Positions 1 to 5,789 of a stretch of DNA of 5,789 bases are shown here, in pieces. Where the stretch lies: the NCBI GenBank assembly GCA_017308345.1, contig JAFKFE010000416.1, positions 1-5,789 on the forward strand, in the 5' to 3' direction. Position numbers and translations under genes: made by a program. The notes below the pieces were generated by a model. It did not search any database and had not been told where the DNA came from. It worked only from the letters and a program-made list of their open reading frames with translations. Each line of letters starts with the position of its first letter. The first letter of the stretch is position 1. Source of the stretch: Alphaproteobacteria bacterium. Its GTDB lineage: Bacteria > Pseudomonadota > Alphaproteobacteria > Rhizobiales > Rhizobiaceae.

Positions 1-294
1 GATCTCCGGCCCGAGCGGGACATCGAGCGTGGCGCGGACTTCGTCGACCTCGATGCGGGCTTCCTTGTCCTCGCCCTTGCGGGGAGACAAGGGGCGCAAC
101 ATCTGCCGCGCCTTGTCGATGGCCATATATTCGAGCTGGCCGCCGCCGATCGTGCCGAAAATCGACGATGCCGAGACAAGCATGAAGGCACCGGCCTCGC
201 GCGGCGTCGACCCCTTGGTCGCCGCCACTTCGACCAGCGCGGCCCGGCCGGCTTGGCCAAGGAACTCTTTCAGGTTTTGCACATTCGAGTTCAT
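1..294 (-). CDS. xdhC: Xanthine dehydrogenase accessory protein XdhC, N-terminal part (cut by window edge)
   Basis: XdhC binds the molybdenum cofactor in the cytoplasm, supports its sulfuration and inserts it into XdhB; it is not part of the mature enzyme. The 98 residues visible here match the N-terminal XdhC/CoxI domain. They include KGSTPREAGAFMLV at about residues 27-40, GTIGGGQLEY at 47-56 and the end DVPLGPEI at 91-98, which in the family is normally followed by a cysteine-containing stretch. The rest, including the usual C-terminal Rossmann-like domain, lies beyond the left edge. I chose the ATG at 294 because the protein then begins MNSNVQNLKEFL, like relatives as I recall them. In-frame ATGs also exist at 303 (adds MQA) and 321 (adds six more residues); the one at 321 sits inside a hairpin. 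No strong Shine-Dalgarno sequence decides the matter; AGG bases occur just before 303. The gene is last in the visible uraH-xdhA-xdhB-xdhC series, consistent with its role. Family assignment is firm; the start is uncertain. Confidence 0.94.
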   Translation of the reverse strand, partial: MNSNVQNLKEFLGQAGRAALVEVAATKGSTPREAGAFMLVSASSIFGTIGGGQLEYMAIDKARQMLRPLSPRKGEDKEARIEVDEVRATLDVPLGPEI

Positions 295-315
295 CGCCTG
301 CATTCTGCCTGTTTG

Positions 316-361
316 GCGCATGATCCTTTCCGAAATCGATACCGATTTCGGGGTCATGCGC
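316..361. repeat. Imperfect palindromic hairpin element, probably a dispersed rhizobial intergenic repeat
   Basis: The inner stem is perfect: CCGAAATCG at 330-338 pairs with CGATTTCGG at 343-351 around a four-base loop (ATAC, 339-342). The outer stem is also perfect: GCGCATGA at 316-323 pairs with TCATGCGC at 354-361. Between them, CC at 325-326 can pair with GG at 352-353, leaving a TTT bulge. From memory, rhizobial genomes carry many intergenic palindromes with the same GCGCATGATCC-type ends and a CCGAAA core, so this is probably one copy; I could not compare it with a genome. It lies between xdhB and xdhC and would be transcribed into an RNA hairpin. There is no T tract after it on the minus strand, so it does not look like an intrinsic terminator. 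It could instead influence mRNA stability or xdhC translation, which is inference. Confidence 0.7.
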
Positions 362-362
362 T

Positions 363-385
363 GCCGAAATATAGAGTTCTTCGGC
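363..385 (-). other. Small inverted repeat just downstream of xdhB
   Basis: GCCGAA at 363-368 and TTCGGC at 380-385 form a six-base-pair stem with an 11-base AT-rich loop, beginning about 15 bases after the xdhB stop codon on the minus strand. No run of T follows it in the direction of transcription, so a classical terminator is unlikely. Together with the larger hairpin at 316-361 it fills most of the 105-base xdhB-xdhC gap. Its function is unknown and a stem this short could arise by chance. Confidence 0.35.
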
Positions 386-399
386 CCGAATTGCACGTC

Positions 400-2763
400 T
401 TAAGCCGGCTTCGCGGCTTCCCGCTTCAGCCTTTCGATCGCCATCAGCACCCGTTCCGGCGTCGCCGGCGCGTCGAGGCGCGGACAGATCCTGTGATCCG
501 CGACGCTGGCGACCGCGTCCGATAGCGCATGCAGCACCGACATGCCGAGCGGGAAGGGCGGCTCGCCGACGGCCTTGGAGCGATGCACGGTCGGCTCGTT
601 CGCCTCCGACCAGTCGGCCAGCGTGACGTTGAAGATCTTCGGGCGATCGGAGGCGAGCGGGATCTTGTAGGTCGACGGCGCATGGGTACGCAGGCGGCCC
701 TTGTCGTCCCACCACAGTTCCTCGGTGGTCAGCCAGCCCATGCCCTGGATGAAGCCGCCCTCGACCTGACCAAGGTCGATGGCGCGGTTCAGCGAGCGGC
801 CGGTCTCGTGCAGGATGTCGGTGCGCTCTACCACATATTCGCCGGTGAGCGTATCGACCGAGACTTCGGAACAGGAAGCGCCGTAGGCGAAGTAATAGAA
901 GGGGCGACCCTCGCCCTTGTCGCGGTTCCAGTGGATCTTCGGCGTCTTGTAGAAACCCGCGGCCGAAAGCTGGATGCGGGCCATATAGGCCTGCTTGACG
1001 AGATCGCCGAAGGGTACTTCCTGGTTGCCGATGCGAACCCGGTTGGGCAGGAACAGCACCTGATCGCGCGGCACCTGGTATCTTTCCGCGACAAAGTTGG
1101 CCAGCCGATCCTTGATCTGGCGGGCGGCGTTCTGCGCCGCCATGCCGTTGAGATCAGAACCGGACGAGGCGGCCGTCGCCGACGTATTGGGCACCTTGCC
1201 CGTGGTGGTGGCGGTGATCTTGACCTGGTCGAGATCGATCTGGAATTCTTCCGCCACGACCTGCGCCACCTTGAGATAGAGGCCCTGCCCCATCTCGGTG
1301 CCGCCATGGTTCAGGTGAACCGACCCGTCGGTGTAGACATGCACCAGCGCGCCGGCCTGGTTGTAATGCGTGGCGGTGAAGGAAATGCCGAACTTAACCG
1401 GCGTCAGCGCCAGCCCGCGCTTGATGAAGCGGCTGTTGGCGTTGAAAGCGCTGATTTCGCGCCGCCGCCGCGCATAGTTCGAGCTCGCCTCCAGCTCGGC
1501 GATGATGCGCTGGATGACATTGTCCTCGACCGTCTGGTGATAAGGCGTGATGTTGCGGTCGCCCGCCTTGTCACCACTTGCGCCATAGAAGTTCTTCTTG
1601 CGGATCTCGAGCGGATCCTTGCCGAGTGCAAAGGCCACCTCGTCGATGACGCGCTCGGCCCCGACCATGCCTTGCGGGCCGCCGAAACCGCGGAAGGCCG
1701 TGTTGGAGACGGTGTTGGTGTAGAGCGGCGCCGAATGGGCGTGCACCGCCGGCCAGAAATAGGTGTTGTCGCAGTGGAACAGCGCGCGGTCGGTGACCGG
1801 GCCGGAAAGGTCCGAGGAGAAACCGCAGCGCGCCGCGAACATGAAGTCGACGCCGAGGATGTTGCCGTCGTCGTCGAAACCGACCTCGTAGTCGATGAGG
1901 AAGTCGTGGCGCTTGCCGGTGGCGGTCATGTCGTCATCGCGGTCGGGCCGGATCTTGACGGCACGGCGGTGGCGCTTGGCGGCAATTGCTGCAAGTGCTG
2001 CGAACTGGTTGCCCTGCGTTTCCTTGCCGCCGAAGCCGCCGCCCATGCGGCGGATTTCCACCGTGACGGCGTTGCTCGGGACACCCAGCGCATGGCTCAC
2101 CATATGCTGGACTTCGCTCGGGTGCTGGGTCGAGGAATAGATGGTGACGTCTTGGTCCTCGCCGGGGACGGCCATGGCGATATGGCCTTCCAGATAGAAG
2201 TGCTCCTGGCCGCCGAGGCGCATCTTGCCCTTGTGGCTGCGGGGGGCTGCCTTGATCGCCGCCGCGGCATCGCCGCGCTTCAGCGTCAGCGGCGGCGTGA
2301 CCAGTCTGTCCTTGCGCGGGTCCAGCGCGCCGATGTCGGTGACGAAGGGCAGCTGCTCGTACTCGACCCTGGCCAGCCTGGTCGCGCGGCGGGCCTGTTC
2401 GCGCGTCTCGGCGATGACGCAGAAGATCGGCTGGCCGTAGAATTCGACCTTGCCGTCGGCGAGCACAGGCTCGTCGTGACGGCCGGTGGGCGAGATGTCG
2501 TTCTCGCCCGGCACGTCCTTAGCCGTCAGCACATCGACGACGCCAGGGGCGGCGCGCACCGCGGACAGGTCCATCTTCGTGATCGTGGCATGCGTCGCGG
2601 CGGACAGGCCGAGGCAGCCATGCAGCGTGCCGGCCGGCTCCGGCATGTCGTCGATATAGATCGCCGCGCCGCTGACATGCTTGTGCGCGGAATCATGACG
2701 CTGGTCGCTGGCGACACCGCCCGAGATCTTCTGGGCCTTGAGGTTGGGGACGTGCTTGGTCAT
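400..2763 (-). CDS. xdhB: Xanthine dehydrogenase, molybdopterin-binding subunit XdhB
   Basis: This is the large catalytic subunit of a split xanthine dehydrogenase, which hydroxylates hypoxanthine to xanthine and urate at a molybdenum centre in the cytoplasm. It has 787 residues; R. capsulatus XdhB has about 777. The aldehyde oxidase/xanthine dehydrogenase a/b hammerhead domain spans about residues 25-140, followed by the two molybdopterin-binding domains. Active-site residues recognised by motif, with bovine equivalents from established knowledge, are Q213 (Q767), E248 in GGGFGGKE (E802), R326 in DRALFH (R880), R358 and F360 in FRGFGGPQ (R912, F914), F462 (F1009) and the catalytic base E734 in AVGEPP (E1261). 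Cofactor loops include NHGGTEMGQG at 485-494 and SSGSDLNG at 533-540. All key residues are present, so it should be active on purines rather than being a generic aldehyde oxidase. The ATG overlaps the xdhA stop by one base (TGATG), and GAGG at 2771-2774 lies seven bases upstream, indicating coupled translation. Nothing suggests truncation or frameshift. Confidence 0.97.
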   Translation of the reverse strand: MTKHVPNLKAQKISGGVASDQRHDSAHKHVSGAAIYIDDMPEPAGTLHGCLGLSAATHATITKMDLSAVRAAPGVVDVLTAKDVPGENDISPTGRHDEPVLADGKVEFYGQPIFCVIAETREQARRATRLARVEYEQLPFVTDIGALDPRKDRLVTPPLTLKRGDAAAAIKAAPRSHKGKMRLGGQEHFYLEGHIAMAVPGEDQDVTIYSSTQHPSEVQHMVSHALGVPSNAVTVEIRRMGGGFGGKETQGNQFAALAAIAAKRHRRAVKIRPDRDDDMTATGKRHDFLIDYEVGFDDDGNILGVDFMFAARCGFSSDLSGPVTDRALFHCDNTYFWPAVHAHSAPLYTNTVSNTAFRGFGGPQGMVGAERVIDEVAFALGKDPLEIRKKNFYGASGDKAGDRNITPYHQTVEDNVIQRIIAELEASSNYARRRREISAFNANSRFIKRGLALTPVKFGISFTATHYNQAGALVHVYTDGSVHLNHGGTEMGQGLYLKVAQVVAEEFQIDLDQVKITATTTGKVPNTSATAASSGSDLNGMAAQNAARQIKDRLANFVAERYQVPRDQVLFLPNRVRIGNQEVPFGDLVKQAYMARIQLSAAGFYKTPKIHWNRDKGEGRPFYYFAYGASCSEVSVDTLTGEYVVERTDILHETGRSLNRAIDLGQVEGGFIQGMGWLTTEELWWDDKGRLRTHAPSTYKIPLASDRPKIFNVTLADWSEANEPTVHRSKAVGEPPFPLGMSVLHALSDAVASVADHRICPRLDAPATPERVLMAIERLKREAAKPA

Positions 2764-4238
2764 CAGGCCGCCTCATTGCGTGAGACCTGGAGCGGCGCCT
2801 TGGTTCCGGTCGTCTCGACATAAAAGCGCAGCAAAAGGTTCCTGGCCGCCAGCGCCCTATATTCGGCGGTCGCCCGCATGTCGGTCAGCGGCGTGAAATC
2901 CCCGGCGTATTCGGCCATCGCCGCCTCCACGGTCGCTTCGTTCCAGACCTTGCCGATCAACGCCTTTTCCACCGCCGTGGCGCGCTTCGGCGTCGCCGCC
3001 ATGCCGCCATAGGCGATGCGGATGTCGGCCACCGTGCCATCCTTGGCCAAGGTCAGGTAGAATGCCCCCAGCGTCGCCGTGATGTCCTCGTCCCGGCGCT
3101 TGGTGACCTTGTAGACGGCAAACTTTGCTCCTTTCGCCGGCACGGGCACATGGACGGCTTCGACGAACTCGCCGGGCTGACGGTCCTGCTTGCCATAGGC
3201 AATGAAGAAGGTTTCGAGCGGGATCGTGCGGCGAGCATTCCCCTTGCGCAACGTCAGCTTGGCGCCGAGCGCAATCAGCGGCGGCGGCGTGTCGCCGATC
3301 GGCGAGCCGTTGGCGACGTTGCCGCCGATCGTGCCCATGTTGCGCACCTGCTCGCCGCCGATGCGATCGACCAGCGGACCCAGGGCCGGGATGCGCTTCG
3401 ACAGCGTCTCGAAAGCCTCGGTGTAGGTGACGCCGGCGCCGATGGTGATGACTCCGTCGGCCTCCGAAATGGAACGCAAGCCTTCGAGACCGCCGATGAA
3501 GATCACCGGCGAGATGTCGCGCATGTGCTTGGTGACCCACAGGCCGACATCGGTCGAGCCGGCGACGATGGTGGCGCCCGGCTCCTTTTCGAGCACGGCG
3601 GCGAAATCATCGACATCGGCCGGCACGACCAGCCGCTGCTTGCCCGACCCGATCTCGACCCTGACGCCGTCATGCAATGTCTTCAGCCGCGCGGTGATGT
3701 CCTTGCGCTCCGCCGCCAGCGGGTCCTTCGCCGCCTTGCCGTAGCTCGAAATGGCGCGCGCGGCGCGCATGATCGCCTCGTAGCCGGTGCAGCGGCAGAG
3801 ATTGCCCTGCAGAGCCTTCTCGATCGCGGCGTTCGACGGATCGGGCGTCTTCATCCACAGCCCGTAGAGCGACATGACGAAGCCCGGCGTACAGAAACCG
3901 CATTGCGAGCCGTGGAAATCGACCATCGCCTGCTGCACCGGATGCAGTTTTTCGCCGGTGCCGCGCAAATGCTCGACGGTGACCACATGGGTGCCGTCGA
4001 GCGAGCCCATGAAGCGGATGCAGGCATTGACGCCTTCGTAGACGAGACCTTCCGAGGAGAGCTTGCCGACCAGCACCGTGCAGGCGCCGCAATCGCCCTC
4101 AGCGCAGCCTTCCTTGGTGCCGCGCAGCGAACGGTCGAGCCGCAGCCAGTCGAGCAGCGTCGCATCGGGCGCGACGTCCCTCAGGGCCACGTCGCCGCCG
4201 TTGAGGATGAAGCGTATCTCGTTGCGGGTCCCTGCCAT
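2763..4238 (-). CDS. xdhA: Xanthine dehydrogenase, iron-sulfur/FAD subunit XdhA
   Basis: This is the small subunit, which passes electrons from the molybdenum site of XdhB through two [2Fe-2S] clusters to FAD and then to an acceptor, normally NAD+. It has 491 residues, slightly longer than the roughly 462 of R. capsulatus XdhA. The N-terminal plant-ferredoxin-like domain (about 1-90) has cluster cysteines C45, C50, C53 and C73. The second [2Fe-2S] domain (about 90-165) has C113, C116, C148 and C150 (GFC and LCRC motifs). A FAD-binding domain follows at about 200-370, with IVAGSTDVGL at 224-233 and TIGGNVANGSPIGD at 303-316. The CO dehydrogenase flavoprotein C-terminal domain covers about 375-480. 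All eight cluster cysteines are present. The ATG at 4238 is three bases after the uraH stop, and GGGGAAG (complement of 4246-4252) lies seven bases upstream inside the end of uraH. The stop shares a base with the xdhB ATG. NAD+ as acceptor is inferred from the family. Confidence 0.97.
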   Translation of the reverse strand: MAGTRNEIRFILNGGDVALRDVAPDATLLDWLRLDRSLRGTKEGCAEGDCGACTVLVGKLSSEGLVYEGVNACIRFMGSLDGTHVVTVEHLRGTGEKLHPVQQAMVDFHGSQCGFCTPGFVMSLYGLWMKTPDPSNAAIEKALQGNLCRCTGYEAIMRAARAISSYGKAAKDPLAAERKDITARLKTLHDGVRVEIGSGKQRLVVPADVDDFAAVLEKEPGATIVAGSTDVGLWVTKHMRDISPVIFIGGLEGLRSISEADGVITIGAGVTYTEAFETLSKRIPALGPLVDRIGGEQVRNMGTIGGNVANGSPIGDTPPPLIALGAKLTLRKGNARRTIPLETFFIAYGKQDRQPGEFVEAVHVPVPAKGAKFAVYKVTKRRDEDITATLGAFYLTLAKDGTVADIRIAYGGMAATPKRATAVEKALIGKVWNEATVEAAMAEYAGDFTPLTDMRATAEYRALAARNLLLRFYVETTGTKAPLQVSRNEAA

Positions 4239-4241
4239 GTC

Positions 4242-4616
4242 TCAACTTCCCCGGTAGGTCGAGTAGCCATAAGGCGAAATCAGGAGCGGCACATGGTAGT
4301 GCAGCGCTTCCGCCATGCCGAAGCGGATCGGCACGATGTCGAGGAAAGCGGGCTGCGGCAGGTTGACGCCCTGGCCGCGCAGATAGTCGCCGGCGGCGAA
4401 GACCAGCTCATACTCGCCGGTGCGGAAATCGGCGCCGGCAAGCAGCGGCGCGTCACAGCGGCCGTCCGCGTTGGTGGCGACGGTCTTGAGATGCATGCGG
4501 TTCTGGCCGTCGATGCGGAAAAGCCCGATCGACAGGCCCTTTGCCGGCCGGCCGGTCGCGGTGTCGAGCACGTGGGTCGTCAGGCGTCCGCCATCGGCTT
4601 TCGACGTTTCTGCCAC
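4242..4616 (-). CDS. uraH: 5-hydroxyisourate hydrolase (transthyretin-like), GTG start
   Basis: The enzyme hydrolyses 5-hydroxyisourate, the unstable product of urate oxidation, to OHCU. The 124 residues (from GTG) match the bacterial transthyretin-related family, usually about 110-120 residues. Catalytic features are visible: LTTHVLD near the N-terminus with H15, R53 in [12 protein letters not shown]108 in YHVPLL and the diagnostic C-terminal tail YRGS (121-124) that separates HIU hydrolases from true transthyretins. No signal peptide or hydrophobic segment is present, so it should be cytoplasmic, unlike some bacterial homologues that are exported. An in-frame ATG at 4664 would add 16 residues ([16 protein letters not shown]), but AGGAG at the complement of 4626-4630 lies nine bases before the GTG and would be buried inside the longer version, so GTG is preferred. 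The gene is first in the uraH-xdhA-xdhB series, ends three bases before xdhA, and is divergent from puuE. Alternative symbols used for the family are hiuH and pucM. Confidence 0.95.
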   Translation of the reverse strand: MAETSKADGGRLTTHVLDTATGRPAKGLSIGLFRIDGQNRMHLKTVATNADGRCDAPLLAGADFRTGEYELVFAAGDYLRGQGVNLPQPAFLDIVPIRFGMAEALHYHVPLLISPYGYSTYRGS

Positions 4617-4625
4617 TGGCCGCCT

Positions 4626-4630
4626 CTCCT
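4626..4630 (-). promoter_or_regulatory. Shine-Dalgarno site that decides the uraH start
   Basis: On the minus strand this reads AGGAG within AAAAGGAGAGG, nine bases before the GTG at 4616. It is the best ribosome-binding sequence in the region and supports the short uraH over the ATG at 4664, which lacks a comparable site at normal distance. Confidence 0.75.
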
Positions 4631-4676
4631 TTTCAGTACGACCGATCGGCCGGTACGTTTCCAACGTCTTCAGGTC

Positions 4677-4691
4677 AATTGTGCGCCAATT
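4677..4691. promoter_or_regulatory. Candidate operator: AATTG-N5-CAATT inverted repeat
   Basis: AATTG (4677-4681) and CAATT (4687-4691) are perfect inverted arms separated by TGCGC. The site lies near the middle of the uraH-puuE gap and overlaps the -35-like sequences on both strands, a position suited to joint control of both directions. The size and symmetry would fit a dimeric regulator such as a LysR-, GntR- or MarR-type protein, but no regulator gene is present in the window and I do not recognise a named consensus. The arms are short, so chance is possible. Confidence 0.35.
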
Positions 4692-4789
4692 AAAGGCGAT
4701 GCATAAGCCCGGGTCGAGCGGAGCCGGGCAAAAAGCACTTTCAAAAATTTTCGGGGGAATGCATGCGCACCCCTTTCGATATCTTCATC

Positions 4790-4813
4790 CCAACCATCGG
4801 GCCAACCATCGGG
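4790..4813 (+). repeat. 12-bp tandem duplication in the puuE leader
   Basis: CCAACCATCGGG occurs twice back to back (4790-4801 and 4802-4813), followed by another C that continues the repeat by one base. It ends just before the GGGAG ribosome-binding site of puuE. It lies outside the preferred coding region. If translation began at the in-frame ATG at 4759, it would encode NHRANHRA. Confidence 0.85.
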
Positions 4814-4814
4814 C

Positions 4815-4819
4815 GGGAG
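4815..4819 (+). promoter_or_regulatory. Shine-Dalgarno site for puuE
   Basis: GGGAG lies five bases before the ATG at 4825 and supports that codon as the puuE start. The competing upstream in-frame ATG at 4759 has only GGGGGA crowded against it. Confidence 0.65.
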
Positions 4820-4824
4820 TGGCA

Positions 4825-5789
4825 ATGCGTTACGACAGGGACATGCGCGGTTACGGGGCAAATCCGCCGGACCCGAAATGGCCCGGCGGCGCGCTTGTCG
4901 CCGTGCAGTTCGTCGTCAACTACGAGGAAGGCGGCGAGAACTGCGTGCTGCATGGCGACAAGGCTTCAGAGGCCTTCCTTTCCGAGATCGTCGGGGCGGC
5001 TCCCTGGGTCGGCCAGCGCCATTGGAACATGGAATCGATCTACGAGTACGGGGCGCGGGCCGGTTTCTGGCGGCTCTACCGGCTGTTCACCGAAGCGCAG
5101 GTGCCGGTGACCTGCTACGGCGTCGCCACCGCGCTCGCACGCTCGCCCGACCAGGTCACCGCCATGCAGGAGGCCGGCTGGGAGATCGCCTCGCACGGCT
5201 TGAAATGGATCGACTATCGCGACCATGCGGCCGAGGACGAGAAGCGCGACCTCGATGAGGCTATCCGGCTGCATTACGAAGTGACCGGCGCGCGGCCGAC
5301 CGGCTGGTACACCGGCCGCACCTCGGTGAACACGGTGCGGCTCGCCGCCGAGGAAGGCGGCTTCGACTATGTCTCCGACACCTATGACGACGAGCTGCCC
5401 TACTGGTTCGACCGCGACGGGCTGGAGAAGCCGCAGCTCATCATCCCCTACACGCTCGACGCCAACGACATGCGTTTCGCGACGCCGCAGGGCTTCAACT
5501 CGGGCGACCAGTTCTTCGCCTATCTGAGGGATAGTTTCGACACGCTCTACGCCGAGGGCAAGGCGGGCCGGCCGCGGATGATGAACATCGGCCTGCATTG
5601 CCGGCTGGTCGGCCGTCCCGGACGGGTCGCCGCATTGAAGCGCTTCGTCGATTATGTGAAATCGCATGACAAGGTCTGGCTGACGCGGCGCATCGACATC
5701 GCCAAACATTGGCGCGAAACGCATCCCTATCAGGCGCCGGCGCTGCGCCCGTCGCGGATGGAGTTCGAGGAATTCGTGCATGCGTTCGG
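4825..5789 (+). CDS. puuE: Allantoinase PuuE (polysaccharide-deacetylase-like), probably fused to an OHCU decarboxylase domain; 3' end cut
   Basis: PuuE opens the hydantoin ring of (S)-allantoin to give allantoate in the cytoplasm. The sequence begins MRYDRDMRGYG and has the family hallmarks PKWPGGALVAVQFVVNYEEGGEN (about 17-39), RHWNMESIYEYG (65-76), IASHGLKWIDYR (121-132), WYTGR (161-165) and GLHCRLVGRPGR (256-267). In PuuE the Asp-His-His metal triad of polysaccharide deacetylases is replaced by Glu-His-Trp and activity is metal-independent (established for the Pseudomonas fluorescens enzyme). H124 and W128, spaced H-x3-W, plus a Glu in NYEE (34 or 35) fit this triad, so this is not a chitin or peptidoglycan deacetylase. 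PuuE alone is about 305-310 residues, but the frame is open for 321 codons to the right edge. The last residues, RPSRMEFEEFVHAF followed by GG, resemble a linker and the first helix of UraD. The ATG at 4825 is chosen from its ribosome-binding site and the family N-terminus; an ATG at 4759 would add 22 unrelated residues. It is divergent from uraH. Confidence 0.94.
   Translation, partial: MRYDRDMRGYGANPPDPKWPGGALVAVQFVVNYEEGGENCVLHGDKASEAFLSEIVGAAPWVGQRHWNMESIYEYGARAGFWRLYRLFTEAQVPVTCYGVATALARSPDQVTAMQEAGWEIASHGLKWIDYRDHAAEDEKRDLDEAIRLHYEVTGARPTGWYTGRTSVNTVRLAAEEGGFDYVSDTYDDELPYWFDRDGLEKPQLIIPYTLDANDMRFATPQGFNSGDQFFAYLRDSFDTLYAEGKAGRPRMMNIGLHCRLVGRPGRVAALKRFVDYVKSHDKVWLTRRIDIAKHWRETHPYQAPALRPSRMEFEEFVHAF

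Larger units (their letters stand above)
4617..4824. promoter_or_regulatory. Divergent uraH / puuE control region
   Basis: This 208-base gap must hold the promoters for both the uraH-xdh operon (leftward) and puuE (rightward). No strong sigma-70 promoter is obvious. A leftward -35-like TTGACC (complement of 4673-4678) is followed after 17 bases only by a poor TACCGG (complement of 4650-4655). A rightward pair, TTGTGC (4679-4684) and CATAAG (4702-4707), has 17-base spacing and is also weak. Both -35 candidates overlap the inverted repeat at 4677-4691. Further inverted repeats are GTAC at 4636-4639 and 4653-4656 flanking a CCGATCGG palindrome (4642-4649), and GCCCGG (4707-4712) with CCGGGC (4724-4729). 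The second is followed by an A-rich stretch but no T tract, so it is not a terminator in either direction. Control of both directions by one purine-responsive regulator is plausible but is inference. Confidence 0.6.

Noticed and set aside
29..403. Plus-strand open frame opposite xdhC and the hairpin
   Set aside because: The minus strand encodes a clear XdhC N-terminus and the frame runs through the palindrome, so it is a shadow.
529..2823. Very long plus-strand open frame (764 codons) opposite xdhB
   Set aside because: Its translation is rich in Arg, Ala, Asp, Gly and Val with no recognisable domain, and it mirrors the codon structure of xdhB, whose catalytic motifs are intact. Long antisense frames are expected in high-GC genes.
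3150..4706. Long plus-strand open frame (518 codons) opposite xdhA and uraH
   Set aside because: It spans two well-supported minus-strand genes and their junction, has no recognisable motif, and its composition is typical of a GC-driven antisense frame.
4707..4734. GCCCGG/CCGGGC hairpin followed by an A-rich stretch as a possible intrinsic terminator
   Set aside because: Reading rightward it is followed by A rather than T; reading leftward the T run precedes the stem. It also lies between two divergent genes, where no transcript would end.
4763..5110. Plus-strand frame starting at the ATG at 4763
   Set aside because: It overlaps puuE in a different frame, is Arg/Ser/Pro-rich and lacks motifs; the frame from 4825 gives the conserved allantoinase.
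4966..5781. Minus-strand open frame (271 codons) opposite puuE
   Set aside because: puuE on the plus strand has family motifs throughout; the antisense translation shows none.
4825..5789. Polysaccharide or chitooligosaccharide deacetylase as the function of the plus-strand gene
   Set aside because: The deacetylase H-x3-H metal motif is replaced by H-x3-W (H124, W128), the distinctive PuuE configuration, and the gene sits among purine catabolic genes.

Overview
This window carries part of a purine (xanthine/urate) degradation locus. It is GC-rich with long, tightly packed genes, and the proteins resemble alphaproteobacterial (Rhizobiales, Mesorhizobium-like) versions. XdhB and XdhA match the Rhodobacter capsulatus type of split xanthine dehydrogenase. 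The xdhC-xdhB gap holds a hairpin of a kind I recall being dispersed in rhizobial genomes. The genus is inference; no 16S gene or other marker is present.

Layout. Four genes lie on the minus strand and read right to left: uraH (4616-4242), xdhA (4238-2763), xdhB (2763-400) and xdhC (294-1, cut by the left edge). uraH and xdhA are 3 bases apart and xdhA and xdhB share one base (TGATG), so these three are almost certainly co-transcribed and translationally coupled. A 105-base gap with two hairpins separates xdhB from xdhC. Divergently, on the plus strand, a puuE-type allantoinase starts at 4825 and is still open at the right edge. The 208-base region 4617-4824 between uraH and puuE is the only real intergenic control region. 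It holds several inverted repeats, weak promoter-like hexamers and a 12-bp tandem duplication.

How the genes work together. XdhA (two [2Fe-2S] clusters plus FAD) and XdhB (molybdenum cofactor subunit) oxidise hypoxanthine and xanthine to urate. XdhC is the chaperone that delivers the molybdenum cofactor to XdhB. After urate is oxidised by an enzyme not encoded here, UraH hydrolyses 5-hydroxyisourate to OHCU. OHCU is decarboxylated by UraD to allantoin, and PuuE opens the allantoin ring to allantoate. The last residues of the plus-strand frame look like the start of a UraD domain, so that gene probably encodes a PuuE-UraD fusion. The missing step within the window is urate oxidase.

I found no mobile elements, tRNA or rRNA genes, CRISPR arrays or unrecognised genes. 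The system itself is known; the points worth a second look are the probable fusion, the hairpin element and the divergent control region.
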